Below are positions 42,734 through 53,436 of a stretch of DNA of 64,000 nt, one piece after another. The DNA is taken from contig CM053026.1 in the NCBI GenBank assembly GCA_028564925.1, positions 131,972,150-132,036,149 of the forward strand, in the 5' to 3' direction. How positions within the stretch are numbered: position 1 is the first letter of the stretch; each line of letters starts with the position of its first letter. A program made the translations under genes and the position numbers. The notes beneath the pieces were generated by a model, which was not told where the DNA came from, made no database searches, and saw nothing but the letters and a program-made list of their open reading frames with translations. This stretch comes from Lithobates sylvaticus (lineage: Eukaryota > Chordata > Amphibia > Anura > Ranidae).

Positions 42734-44194
42734 TGTGACAGATCCTGGATGCCCCTGCTGGGCACCTCCGTCAGAACTGTGTCTCCTGTTCTCCAAACGC
42801 ACCGTCAGCCGGCAGACTCACCATAACCAGCCCTTAACCCCCCAATCATGAGGCAAAACACACAGATGTTGAGGGTTAAACATGCAGAGCATAAACTGTT
42901 TACTAAGTACAAAACATACACTTTTAACCTCTTTAAGACTGGCTACCATCGTTTGACGGCGGCACAATAGCTCTGCACTAATCGCCGTAGGTGTACGGTG
43001 GCTCGGGCAGGCTCAGTTGCGGAGCTTGCCCATGGGTCGGGTGGAATCAATGTCCTCCGGTGGCCCAAGATTGCCTTGTACACAGGCAGAGTAGGGAGAT
43101 GCAAGGCATTTCCTCGTTCTGACAGGGGACATGACAGGGATCCAGTGGTTGGGAACAGTGATCTCTGTCATTGTCCCTGGCAGCCCATCCCCCCCGTAGT
43201 TAGGAACACTCATAGGGAACACAGTTAACCCCTTGATCGCCCCCTAGTGTTAACCCCTTCCCTGCCAATGACATTTATACAGTAATCAGTGGCTATTTTT
43301 AGCTCTGATCGCTGTATAAATGTCAATGGTCCCAAAAAAGTGTCAAAAGTGTCCGATCTGTCCACCGAAATGTCGCAGCCCCACTAAAAATTGCTGATCT
43401 AGTAAAAAAAAAATTAATAGTAAAAATGCCATAAATCTATTCCCTATTTTGTAGACGCTATGATTTTTGCACAAACCAATCAATATACGTTTATTGCGAT
43501 TTTATTTTATTTTTTTTACCAAAAATATGTAGAAGAATACATATTGGTCTAAACTGATGAAGAAATGTATTTTTAGAAAAATAAATGTGACATATTTACT
43601 ATAGCAAAAAGTAAAAAATATATTTTTTTTTTCAAAATTTTCGCTCTTTTTTGTTTATAGTGCAAAAAATAAAAACCGCACAGATGATCAAATACCACCA
43701 AAAGAAAGCTCTATTTGTGGGAAAAAAGGACATCAATTTTGTTTGGGTACAACATTGCAGGACCGCGCAATTGTCAGTTAAAGCAGCGCAGTGCCGAATG
43801 GCAAAAACTGCTCTGGTCATTAAGGGGGTAAAACGTTCCGGGGCTGAAATGGTAAAACCCAGTTAGGGACACTCCCACATTTGTACATTCAAACAAAAAC
43901 TACAGTTTAAACACACAAAGGGATTATGATAAGCAGGCAGCCCCTCCTTACACATCCCCTGCTGGGATGTGTCTCCACACCTTTTGTCTACGTGCCATGA
44001 CCTAACATAATTAAACACAATAACAAGAGGGGGAGGATAGGGAGAAGGAATGCAATGTATATAGAGACATAATTACAGTATGCCAACACCATTTTGTCCC
44101 CAAGTCTCTCGTTCTCTGCTGGGCCATAGTCTGTGGGTAAGAGGCCAGTCCACAGCCCCCTCCAAAACACACAGTGACAGTGGGTTCTGTCACA
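42734..44194. mobile_element. Solo LTR split by a TTAA element
   Basis: TGTGACAGATCCTGG at the left and GGGTTCTGTCACA at the right (TG...CA, with inverted TGTGACAG/CTGTCACA). Probable target duplication GTATT/TTATT, one difference. Minus the nested element (42924-43857) the LTR is about 0.53 kb. A fossil with no internal region attached. Confidence 0.6.
42924..43857. mobile_element. piggyBac-like TTAA element, copy 2 (inverted)
   Basis: Reverse-orientation copy of the family at 19540-20422. GGGGCTGAAATGG near 43841 is the inverted CCACTTCAGCCCC end (decayed). Internal TTGTCAGTTAAAGC and CCAAAAGAAAGCTCTATTTGTGG are present. TTAA survives at the left border, TAAA at the right. Confidence 0.8.
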
Positions 44195-44774
44195 TTATTT
44201 AACCTCTAAACTTTTTATGGGTAAAAAGTGGCAATTTATGCAGTTTTTCATGCTGTCATCATAGAAATATTATATTGTCATGTCTGAATTCAATTTACCA
44301 TTTTAGGCTTGCAAAGTAGTCAAACTCTGGGAGTTGTAACTATTTTTTTTTATTTTTTTATTTTATTTATATTATTATTTTTAATCTGAGGGTGTGTGCT
44401 CTGTTACTCTACCTGCAAAGTAAGCCATGTCCCTATAAATTCTGAAAATATTAGATGTTGTAGACCAGCCATCACTAAATGGCGGCCCATGGTCCAAACA
44501 CGGACCCACTGCTCTGCTCAGCAGTCATTGGTTGCTGGGACCGCGGGTGCCTTGCAACCAACGTCATCGTGTGTGCGCCCCGCCGCACAGCTCCTGGCCG
44601 GAGCAGTGAGGTAAGCCGTAATGTCACATGCCCGCCCCCTGCTGTGAGAGTTGGGAGCCGTGAGGTATGATATGCTATGCGCGCCACCTTCAGCAAGACT
44701 CCCAGCTCAGCTCTTGTCCCCTGCAGTTTGTTACCTCCTGATCCCTGACGGCCACAAGGTATGTGGGGTGTTTA

Positions 44775-45860
44775 CAGGGGCACACTGATGGACACATTTA
44801 ATGTAAGGGTCACTCTGATGGGCACAACAAAATGTGCCCACCAAATGGCCCCTGAACATTAAATATGCCCATCAGAGTGCCCCTTAACATAAAATGTGCC
44901 CATCAGTGTGCCCCTTAAAATAAAATAAGGGTCATTCTGATGTGCAAATTTTATGTTAAGGGTCACACTGATGGGCACATTTTATGTTAAGGGGCACTCT
45001 GATGGGCACATTTTCTTATAAAGGGCACACTGATGGGCACATTTAATGTAAGGTTCACTCTGATGGGCACAACAAAATGTGCCCATCAGAGTGCCCCATA
45101 ACATTAAATATGCCCATCAGAGTGTCCCTTAACATAAAATGTGCCCATCAGTGTGCCCCTTAGCATAAACTAAGGGGCATTCTGATGGGCACATTTTATG
45201 TTAAGGAGCACACTGATGGGCACATTTTATGTTAAGGGGCACACTGATGGGCATAGTTAATGTTAGGGGCACGCTTAATAGCATATTTTGTTGTGCCCAT
45301 CAGCATGCGCCTTAAATTAAAATGTGCTCTTCAGAGTGCCCCTTAACATTAATTATGCCTATCAGCGTGCCCCTTAACATTAAATATGCCCATAAGAGTG
45401 CCCCTCAACATAAAATGTGCCCATCAGCGTGCCCCTTAACATAAAGTGTGCCCATCAGTGTGCCCCATAGCATTTAATATGTCCATCAGAGTGCCCCTTA
45501 ACATAAAATGTGCCCATCAGCATGCCCCTTATTTTATGTTAAGGGACACACTGATAGGCACATTTTATGTTAAGGGCACTCTGATGCACACATTTTATGT
45601 TAAGGGGCACTCTGTTGGGAAATGTTTTATGTTAACGGGCACGCTGATGCTCATATTTTATGTTAAGGGGCATGTTGATGGGCACATGTTATGTTAAGAG
45701 GGGACATTAATGGGCACATTTTATGTTAAGGGGTTTTCTGATGGGCACAATAAAATGTTCCCATTAGCATGACCCTTAATGTAAATGTACCCATCAGAGT
45801 GCCCCTTAAAATAAAATAACATTTTATGTTAAGGGGGCATACTGATGGGCACATATATTA
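44775..45860. repeat. Strand-switching minisatellite, about 31-bp unit
   Basis: Units of the form GGGGCACACTGATGGGC + ACATTTTATGTTAA run forward, then as reverse complements, then forward again, with about eight orientation switches. Approximate blocks: forward 44780-44830, reverse 44835-44930, forward 44935-45080, reverse 45080-45170, forward 45175-45285, reverse 45290-45530, forward 45530-45750, reverse 45750-45820. Forward-to-reverse joints often read GGGCACAACAAAATGTGCCC. Open frames here are artefacts. Confidence 0.85.
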
Positions 45861-46440
45861 GTGGGGGCACACTCATAGGCGCATTTTATGTTAAGGGGGC
45901 ATGCTGATGGGGACACCTGATGTAAGGTGGCACTGTGATTGGGATGCCTGATGTACAGGGGCACTCTGATGGGAACACCTGATGTAAAGAGGCACTCTGA
46001 TGGGGGCACCTGATGTAAGGGGGCACTCTGTTTGGGGCATCTGATGTAAAGAGGCACTCTGATGGGAGCACCTGATGTAAAGGGGCACTCTGATGGGAAC
46101 ACCTAATGTAAAGGGGCACTCTGATGGGAACAACTGATATGATGGAAAAACCTGATATAAAGGGGCACTCTGAGGACGGCACATAATGTAAGGTGGCACT
46201 CTGATGGGGACAGATAATGTAAGGGGGTGCACTGATGGCAGACACCAGATGTAAGGGGGCCTTCTGATGAAGAAATCTGATGTAAGAGGGCACTCTGACG
46301 GGAATACCTGATGTAAGGGGGCACTCTGATGGGGACACCTGATATAAGAGGATACTCTGACGGTGGCAACTGATTTATGGGGGCACCCAATGTAATGAAT
46401 TGCTGTGGTAGGGGTGCCTGATGTAAGGGGGAACACTATT
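45860..46440. repeat. Minisatellite, 29-30 bp unit, one orientation
   Basis: About 19 direct copies of GGGGCACTCTGATGGG + AACACCTGATGTAA. Derived from the neighbouring 31-bp family. The three overlapping minus frames (45824-46448) result from a repeat length near a multiple of three. Confidence 0.88.
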
Positions 46441-46625
46441 GGGGACATTTACAGAGTATTAGCAGAGTGTGTGGAGGAAACAGTAAGAAAAGCGCCAGAG
46501 AGCACGGCTTGCACCAAAAAAAGAAAAGTAGATACATACAATCTTTTATGGCACCAACTTGTGGCCAAATTTTTTTTTAGCTACCGGACCTCCTTGAATT
46601 TGAATCCACTACCCCTGTTTTAGAC

Positions 46626-47223
46626 CCTTCATATAATGCTCGCTGGGGTTGAAGAACAAAGTTGCTTTGTATGTGGTATTAGATGTGATTATAGTACATT
46701 ATAGTTTGATTTATTCTGGTTTATTTACTAGGGAGTAAAGACCGTTTTTTTTTTTTGTAAAAATGTAATTTCACTGAGATTAGCAAATAAGGTAAAGCTG
46801 TGTTTACTTCAAACAGCCAATCACATGCTAGAAAAAAAAAATACAATGTTAAAAAGAAATTCCTTGCACATGAACAAATATAATAAAATTGAACACAGAT
46901 GCATTGTATTTACTAACATTTATCTTACAACGTTAACATTCAAATAATACAGCCTCTATTCCTTGAATACTTAAAACCACTAACATTGTGTTAAACAGAA
47001 TAGGTAATCAGTCAAACGATCAGATAGGGAATAACTGTTACTTGTAGTTTACTAAACAGGCGCAAAGTAAAAAGCAATCATGCAAAACAGGTTGAGGGTG
47101 GCACACAGCAAACATACAGTACATATGCTACAGGATAATGCAGAATAGATTTTTAAAGCTGCACAAACATTGACTGATGTAGGAGGACATGTGGCTGCAT
47201 ATTATAGTCTCTATAAGATTCTA
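46626..47223. other. AT-rich unique stretch
   Basis: No recognised element or gene. Confidence 0.3.
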
Positions 47224-47592
47224 TAAGCCCCCGTACACATGGTCGGAAATTCCGACCACAAAATCCGTCAGATTTTTTCCGACGGATTTTGTCCGACACT
47301 GGTGTTGCATACACACGGTCGGCATGCAACGGAACTACGTAGAGGCTAGTAGCCAATAGCTTTGGTCTCATAATTTGATCTGAGCATGCGTGGCACTTTG
47401 TCCGTCTGAATTCTCTACACACAATTGGAAAAAGTCAGATCGGAATTTGTTGTCAGAAAATTTGAGAGCAGGAACTAAAATTTTTTCCGACGGAAAAAGT
47501 CCGATGGAGCCCACACACGGGCGGATTTTCCGACAACATGGTCTGATTGGACATTTTCCGTCTGAATTTCCAACCGTGTGTACGGGGACTTA
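47224..47592. mobile_element. GTACACACGG-family MITE, copy 4
   Basis: TAAGCCCCCGTACACATGGTCGG at the left and CCGTGTGTACGGGGACTTA at the right. Internal ACGGATTTTGTCC / GGCGGATTTTCC and TGCATACACACGGTCGG. Folds on itself. Confidence 0.85.
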
Positions 47593-47639
47593 CACATACA
47601 GCCATCACCTGGTCTGATTGTTTTATTCCAGGACTGGTG

Positions 47640-48059
47640 ACTCCACACTTATATCCCCCACCAAATCCAGCACAGATTTCACATCTCCAAATATTCCTTT
47701 GGAACCCCCACCCCTTCTCCCATACTGTGTCTCCTCCAGAAAAAGGGCCTGTGAAGAGTTTTTTTGTCAGATCCTCCAGAGGCAATATATAAGGAAGGCA
47801 CTGACAAATCAGTGAATAATGCTGTCAATACGGGGGTGGCAGACAATCCTGCAGCATGTTGACTCCCCAGGGATGTACGCATGGATCCTGTTTGTGGATT
47901 TTAGTTTGACTTGGCTATCACTCCAGATACTTCCACTCCAAGCCCATTTAGCTCACTGTATCCAACTCTACCTGCCAGTGGATTGCCAACTTTCTGACTG
48001 ATAGAAAACAGCAGGTGAGGCTGGAGAAAATTGAATCCAGCAACCAGTCAGTAGAGGTG
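47640..48059 (+). pseudogene. LINE reverse-transcriptase fragment, 5' part
   Basis: Around 47830-48030 the plus strand encodes TILQHVDSPGMYAWILFVDFS and, after frame shifts, CQWI-type text then LSDRKQQVRLEKI. This is the RT segment LFVDFSSAFNTI...WI.NFLTDR.Q.VRL of CR1/L2/Rex-type LINEs, including the catalytic motif A aspartate (FVDFS). The reading resumes at 51157 after a 3.1-kb insertion. The frame is broken at least twice. The clade (Rex1-like suspected) is inferred. Confidence 0.72.
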
Positions 48060-48934
48060 TAGGGATGGTGGCGCTGCCCATCACCCGAAGAGTGATCCTC
48101 CACAGTAAGTCGTTCTTCCCGGGTGAGTATGCAACAAAGGGTAATATTCACTTCCGTCACCTGAAGGGTGATCCTCCAATTAGGCCACTTTTCCCAGATG
48201 GAGGGCGAGGGATTTGTCACAAGTGAGTATTATAAAAGTGTTCTCCGTGACTTATTTGAAAAATGTGTTAATTGGTGCTCCCTTGTTGTATAATATTGTA
48301 CCCATGTGATTAATTTCTAATCTCAAAATAAATATACAAAAAAATTTACCAAATCATGGTAATGATCTTATCCAGTCAACATACACTTTCTGATGTCATT
48401 AGAAATGTTTCATTCCTAGTCATATGTGGTAACGTTATAGCACATGTGAAATAGGGATTACTTAAATGTGAAAGAATATAAGAATAAAATTATCATAAAA
48501 AAATAAGTAAAAATAATAATAATTAAAAAAAAAAATGTGAGGTCCAGTGAGAAAAATTCAGTGAAAAAACAAGTTGCAAAACATTTGGAATTATATTCCA
48601 ATTATAAAGTTCAACATAAGTGTTGTCGATGAATAACATTTCAAGTGACATTTGTTCTTTGCCAAGATGACTCGTGCCTAGGTTTGGCCACAGGTGTGCA
48701 GTAGATCAAGTGAAATCCGTGTTCCTAGTTATAGCGAGCTGTCTGCAGGGTCCACCCCTACAGAGGCGGGTTTAGAATTTGTAAGGACTGATTACCACAG
48801 GTTTCCTCTATGCATCCTTAGTGTTAATTTACTACTACTGCTAGATTCCACCCTTTATATCAAAAAGGGGAGTGTATTGTTACAATCATACGCTTTATAT
48901 GATCGTATGAAACCCACCTATAACTAGACATGAG

Positions 48935-48994
48935 GTGCACCAAGATGGCAGACGACATCCTATGACGAAACGCGTAAGCCAGAGCTTGGTATGC
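48935..48994 (+). ncRNA. Hammerhead-like relic
   Basis: ACCAAG..GGC then AGACGA, a short stem CAT/ATG, CGAAACGCGTA and AGCC....CTTGGT. ACCAAG (48939-48944) pairs with CTTGGT (48985-48990) and GGC with GCC as stem I. GAAACGCGTA contains the GAAA and a GTA triplet. The core reads CAGACGA against CUGANGA (U4 changed). Degenerate but the order of parts is right. Confidence 0.4.
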
Positions 48995-49725
48995 ACTCAC
49001 GTCACTTCAAATAGCGAAGTTCTGGCCCGTTGAATGCACGCCAGTCCGGAGCTCATGGTTTGCAACCAGGATTTGACAGCTGTTAAACTTGACTGTGTCA
49101 AGTTTAGTTCTTAAATACTTTTTAAAGTAGTTTTAATAGACGAACCATTCGGACTTACACTATGAGTGCCCGTCTCTTCCGTCCATGAGGATAGCTTACA
49201 GTGAACTGCAGAGGTGATTATTGCAAACCCATTTATTTGAGGTGGAGAGCCCCTGGAGGGGCTCATGTGTCCAGACACCCCAGTATTTACTGAGCCAAGG
49301 AGGAGGTGAATGTTCCGGGAACGGCCTAGACATTCATTATATGTGCTTTACCCCTGCAGGGGTGCAGGGTTCTGGTGAGTGGGAAACTGAAGGGGAGCAC
49401 GGATGTCACTTGATCTACTGCACACCTGTGGCCAAACCTAGGCACAAGTCATCTTGGCAATGCACAAAAATCACTTGAGATTTTGTTATACATCTAAAGC
49501 GCCTTGAGGCGATTCAGTTCGCAGTTGCAGCGCTATACAAATCATTCATTCATTCTTTCATCTACAACACCTATATTCAAATTATAAAGTTTAATCGTAA
49601 TTACAAATGTTTCGCACTTGTTTTTTCACTGAACTTCACTGGACCTTTATCACATTTTGTATTTTTATTATTATTATTATTTTTCTTATTTGTTATGATT
49701 ATTTTATTCTTATATTCTTTCACAT

Positions 49726-50667
49726 TTAGCCACTTAAGCCCCGGACCATTTGGGTGGCCAAAGACCAGAGCACTTTTTGCGATTTGGCCCTGCGTCGCTT
49801 TAACTGACAATTGCGCGGTTGTGCGACGTGGCTCCCAAACAAAATTGATGTATTTTTTTCCCACAAATAGAGCTTTCTTTTGGTGGTATTTGATCACTTC
49901 TGCGTTTTTATTTTTTGCGCTATAAACAAAAAAATTGCTTAATTTAAAAAAAAAAAAACATTCTTTTTTACTTTTTTGCTATAATAAATATCCCCAAAAA
50001 ATATATAAAAATTTTTTTTGTTTCCTCAGTTTAGGCCGATAAGTATTTTTCTACATATTTTTGGTAAAAAAAAATCGCAATAAGCGTTTATTGATTGGTT
50101 TGCGCAAAAGTTATAGCGTCTACAAAATAGGGGATAGTTTTATGGCAATTTTGTTAATAATTTATTTTTTTACTAGTAATGGCGGCGATCATCGATATTT
50201 ATCATCACTGCGACATTATGGTGGACAGATCAGACACTTTTGGCGCTATTTTGGGACCATTCACATTTATACAGCGATTAAAAATGCATTGATTACTGTG
50301 TAAATGTGATTGGCAGTGAAGGGGTTAACCAGGAGGGGGCGCTGCAGGGGTTAAGTGTGTCTTAGGAGTAGGGAGTGACTCTAACTGTGGGGGGCTACGT
50401 GTGACATGACACTGATCACCGCTCCCGATCACAGGAAGCTGTGATCAGTGTCAGTGTCATTAGGCAGAACGGGGAAATGCTTGTTTACATCAGCATTTCC
50501 CCGTTCTTCCTCTCCTTGACGTGATCACCCTCATGGAGCTTGCCCCGACGATGGCGCGTGTACGCCCGCAAGCCGCTTCTTAAAGAGCAACGTACAGGTA
50601 TGTTAGTATGCCTGTATGTGCCCTTCTGCTGCAGTATATGTGCGTAAAGTGGTCGGCAAGCGGTTAA
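49726..50667. mobile_element. piggyBac-like TTAA element, copy 3
   Basis: Begins TTAGCCACTTAAGCCCCGG (TTAA decayed to TTAG) and ends GGCAAGCGGTTAA. Internal GTCGCTTTAACTGACAATTG and CACAAATAGAGCTTTCTTTTGG as in copies 1 and 2. It interrupts the right arm of the fold-back element: TCTTTCACATT before it joins to AAGTAATCCC after it, mirroring GGGATTACTTAAATGTGAAAGA in the left arm. Confidence 0.88.
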
Positions 50668-51156
50668 GTAATCCCTATTTCCCATGTGCTATAAGGTTAC
50701 CACATATGACTAGGAATGAAAAATCATTTCTGATGAAATCAGAAAGTATATGTTGACTGGATAAGATCATTACCATGATTTTGTATATTTATTTTGAGAT
50801 TAGAAATTAATCACATGGGTACAACATTACACAACAAAGGAGCACCAATTAACACATTTTTCAATTAAGTCATGGAGAACACTTTTATAACACTCACTTG
50901 TGACAAATCCCTCACCCTCCATCTGGGAAAAGTGACCTAATTGGAGGATCACCCTTCAGGTGACAGAAGTGAATATTACCCTTTGTTGCACACTCACCCG
51001 GGAAGAGTGACTCACTGTGGAAGATCACTCTTTGGCAGGCAGCGCCACCATCCCTATATCTATAATATTCTTTCTCATAAGGGTGCTCCAGTTGGGGCCC
51101 CCTCAAGGGAGGCAGCAGCCCAGCCTATACCTAAGCATGGAATATAACAAATTAAA

Positions 51157-51420
51157 CAGTCAGTACAGGTGCTCCCCGAGGATGTGTGTGCTCTCCCCAC
51201 TCTCAACGACTGCACCTCTTCTGTCAATGTGTTAAAATATGCAAATGCCACAGCTGTCATTGGTCTCATTAGAGATGCCAAAGAGTCAGCATACAGGCAT
51301 GAAGTAGAACTGCTAGCTCTGTGGTGCAATTTCAACAGCCAGCAGCTTAGCATACCTAAAACCATGGAGATACTTCTCACCATGCTCAACAATACTGTGT
51401 ATATAGAATACTTTTAGATT
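51157..51420 (+). pseudogene. LINE reverse-transcriptase fragment, 3' part
   Basis: Encodes CVLSPLS after GCTCCCCGAGG (GAPRGCVLSPLLYS-type motif B), then TAPLL/NDCTSSVNVLKYANATAVIGLIRDAKESAYRHEVELLALWC, the motif C region. FADDT, the catalytic pair, reads YANAT, so both aspartates are lost. It continues the fragment ending at 48059 and confirms that the 3.1-kb element was inserted within one LINE copy. Confidence 0.75.
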
Positions 51421-51884
51421 TCTGGGATCAATAATTTCATGAATTTTCATTTATGAACACCTGAATTCTCACATAATTAACATTCTGCCCTGTCTGTACT
51501 ACTTCAGCTTTTAGATGTTTACAGATCTTACAGTGAGACATTGTTTGTACAGTATTAGCAAATGTATATAGTAACTGTGTTTACGAATAAAGCCGACCAT
51601 ACATGGATTGAAATTCAACCTGTTCAGCAGGGACTGGCTGAATTTCAATCCATCTATGGGCAGGATAGTTGTATAAAAGTTGATCTACTGATTGACTTCT
51701 GAACAACCACCATGTGGGATTTTTGCTGCTCAATCAATGGAAGTCTTTTCGCCATTAGAATACAATAACTCAGCAGGAGGATTCCCCCATCCACATCAAA
51801 TGTGCGCATGGAGGAATCTAGTAATTATTTTTTTTTTGTTCAACCCGCCAGTTGAACGAAAAAAATAAAATAATTTATGGGCTG
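51421..51884. other. Unique stretch with small inverted repeat
   Basis: ACATGGATTGAAATTCAACC and CTGAATTTCAATCCATCT (about 51602-51656) form a hairpin. Nothing else recognised. Confidence 0.4.
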
Positions 51885-51892
51885 CTTAATAC

Positions 51893-52541
51893 TAGACATG
51901 GGAGCCTTCAAAAAATTTGTTTTGTTTCGTTCCGTTTCGTATAAAAAAAAATTCGTAATTCGTGTACGAAATTTAGTTCAGATTTGTACGAAATACGAAT
52001 TTCGTACGAATCGTGACAAATCGTTAATATCGTTACGAATCTTTACGAATCGTTACGTATCGTTACGAATATCGACACTCTACGAATAATAACAAATTAT
52101 CCAAAAACGTATTAACGTTACATAACACAAGTCTATTGTCTATTGTTCACCAATCACTCATCATTTACGAATACGAAATTTCGTATTTCGTACTTCCTCT
52201 GAGTGATTGGTGAACAATAGACAATAGACTTGTGTTATGTAACGTTAATACGTTTTCAGATAATTCGTTATTATTCGTAGAGTCTCGATATTCGTTATAC
52301 TGAATCTCGAATTCATTCGAATCATTCGTTATATCCGCTATAATTTCTTTCATATTAGTTGAAATTTGTCATTTGGTAGTTTGGATTCGGATAATTTGGA
52401 TCCGAAATTCGTAAACGAAATTTCGTATTTTGTACAGAATTCGTATTCATAAAAATTCGTAATTCGGATTCGTACGAATGTACGAATTTCAAAAAATTTG
52501 TACGAATTTCTGATTCGTACGAAACTAATCGCACATGTCTA
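51893..52541. mobile_element. hAT element rich in TTCGTACGAA
   Basis: Starts TAGACATGGGAGC and ends CGCACATGTCTA. The exact 8-bp repeat CTTAATAC is outside both ends (51885-51892 and 52542-52549). The interior is a mosaic of ATTCGTACGAA palindromes. Two 84-bp arms (about 52081-52164 and 52198-52281) form a near-perfect hairpin around AAATTTCGTATTTCG. Same family as 26272-26865. Confidence 0.92.
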
Positions 52542-52549
52542 CTTAATAC

Positions 52550-53161
52550 TTGCATATTGTATTGCTGTTTCAACGGGTTTGAGTATGTTTACATATTGGT
52601 ATGTGTTTTTTGGTGCACACATATAAAAAGAATGCTGCTAGGGCATCTAATATAACACCTCACCCCCTGTGGCTTAGATCTCTCAATACCACTACAATCA
52701 GCGATCTCTTGCTCCCTCAGTGAAACCTCAAGGTTTAATAGTTTCAGATCTCAAACCATACAATACCTCAATGGACCAGTAACATATACTAAAAAACATA
52801 TAATAAAAATCCTTTGTATAAAACAAATGATACACTTAAAAAATATAGCACCATGCATTGACAGATCACTAAATCAGTTCAATAATCCTAAAAGCTCTTG
52901 TGAGGAGCAAACTTGTATTAAAAGGTATTTTTTTGTGCGCACGGATGTTTTTATAGAGTATCCTTGTGAGAATACAGCTAACAATGGGCTTCATTCACAA
53001 AAGCAGATCGCATGCAGTATTAACGTGTCATTTTCCATAAACACTGCACGTGAAACTGTCAATTTACAATACCGTTGTACGCTGGAAACGCTAGGTAAAG
53101 AGCACCACCACTCCTTTATGCACATCATTTCCCACTTGAAGCTCATCATTCTAGAAATTAG
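52550..53161. other. Unassigned sequence
   Basis: No transposon ends; the plus frame at 52827-53165 has no recognisable product. Confidence 0.3.
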
Positions 53162-53175
53162 ATAGATGTGAGATA

Positions 53176-53436
53176 TGAACAGGAACAAACTCTGGACTGC
53201 CGCACTCTTGAAAAAAACACCTTTCTTTATTTTAAAAAATTCACATAAAAAAACAAAGAACACAGCAGACAAAAGAGCTGGCGTTTAGCACTAGCAGTAG
53301 TGCTTATTCATAGCTCATGAATAGTACTACTGCTAGTGCTACTAGCAATTGCCAGCACCTACGGCTTCCGAACCGAGAGAGAGGTTCACGATCTGTTTGT
53401 GTTCCTGGAGCGGTGAGACCCCCCCCCCCCCTCTTC
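53176..53436 (-). mobile_element. 261-bp retroposon with 14-bp TSD
   Basis: The exact repeat ATAGATGTGAGATA flanks it (53162-53175 and 53437-53450). On the minus strand it has AATAAA near its end (about 53230) and a hammerhead-like fold in the middle. The length of the target repeat and a polyadenylation hexamer near one end indicate an RNA-mediated insertion. A shortened Penelope-type tail or a small retrozyme-like element are the options. Confidence 0.7.
53275..53316 (-). ncRNA. Hammerhead-like relic
   Basis: On the minus strand: GAGCT, ATGAATA, stem AGCAC - 8-nt loop - GTGCT, AAACGCC, AGCTC. GAGCT/AGCTC would be stem I and AGCAC/GTGCT stem II. The core ATGAATA differs from CUGANGA at two positions and GAAA/GTC are changed. 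A second, longer pairing (AGCACTAGCAGTAGT / ACTACTGCTAGTGCT, 53287-53340) competes with this fold. Confidence 0.35.

Larger units (their letters stand above)
44466..46617. mobile_element. hAT element filled by minisatellite
   Basis: Starts CAGCCATCACTAAATGG and ends CCACTACCCCTG, with the 8-bp repeat TTGTAGAC/TTTTAGAC (7 of 8) outside (44458-44465 and 46618-46625). The 5' part is GC-rich; 44775-46440 is minisatellite. About 46455-46580 encodes ECVEETVRKAP and TKKRKVDTYN, resembling the N-terminal nuclear-localisation text of hAT (ZBED-like) transposases. It is a heavily decayed deletion derivative. Confidence 0.7.
48060..51156. mobile_element. 3.1-kb fold-back element in the LINE
   Basis: Left arm about 48060-48727; right arm about 49392-51055 (including a TTAA element, 49726-50667). 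Mirror landmarks: AGGGATGGTGGCGCTGCC / GGCAGCGCCACCATCCCT, GTGATCCTCCA / TGGAGGATCAC, CAGTAGATCAAGTGA / TCACTTGATCTACTG. CAGTCAGTAGAGGTG and CAGTCAGTACAGGTG (14 of 15) flank the element at 48045-48059 and 51157-51171. The unpaired centre holds a hammerhead-like motif. The long target repeat and ribozyme-like text suggest a Penelope-type origin; no coding remains. Confidence 0.75.

Noticed and set aside
45824-46448. Overlapping minus-strand frames of 92-185 residues
   Set aside because: They translate a 29-30 bp tandem array in all three frames, a known artefact.
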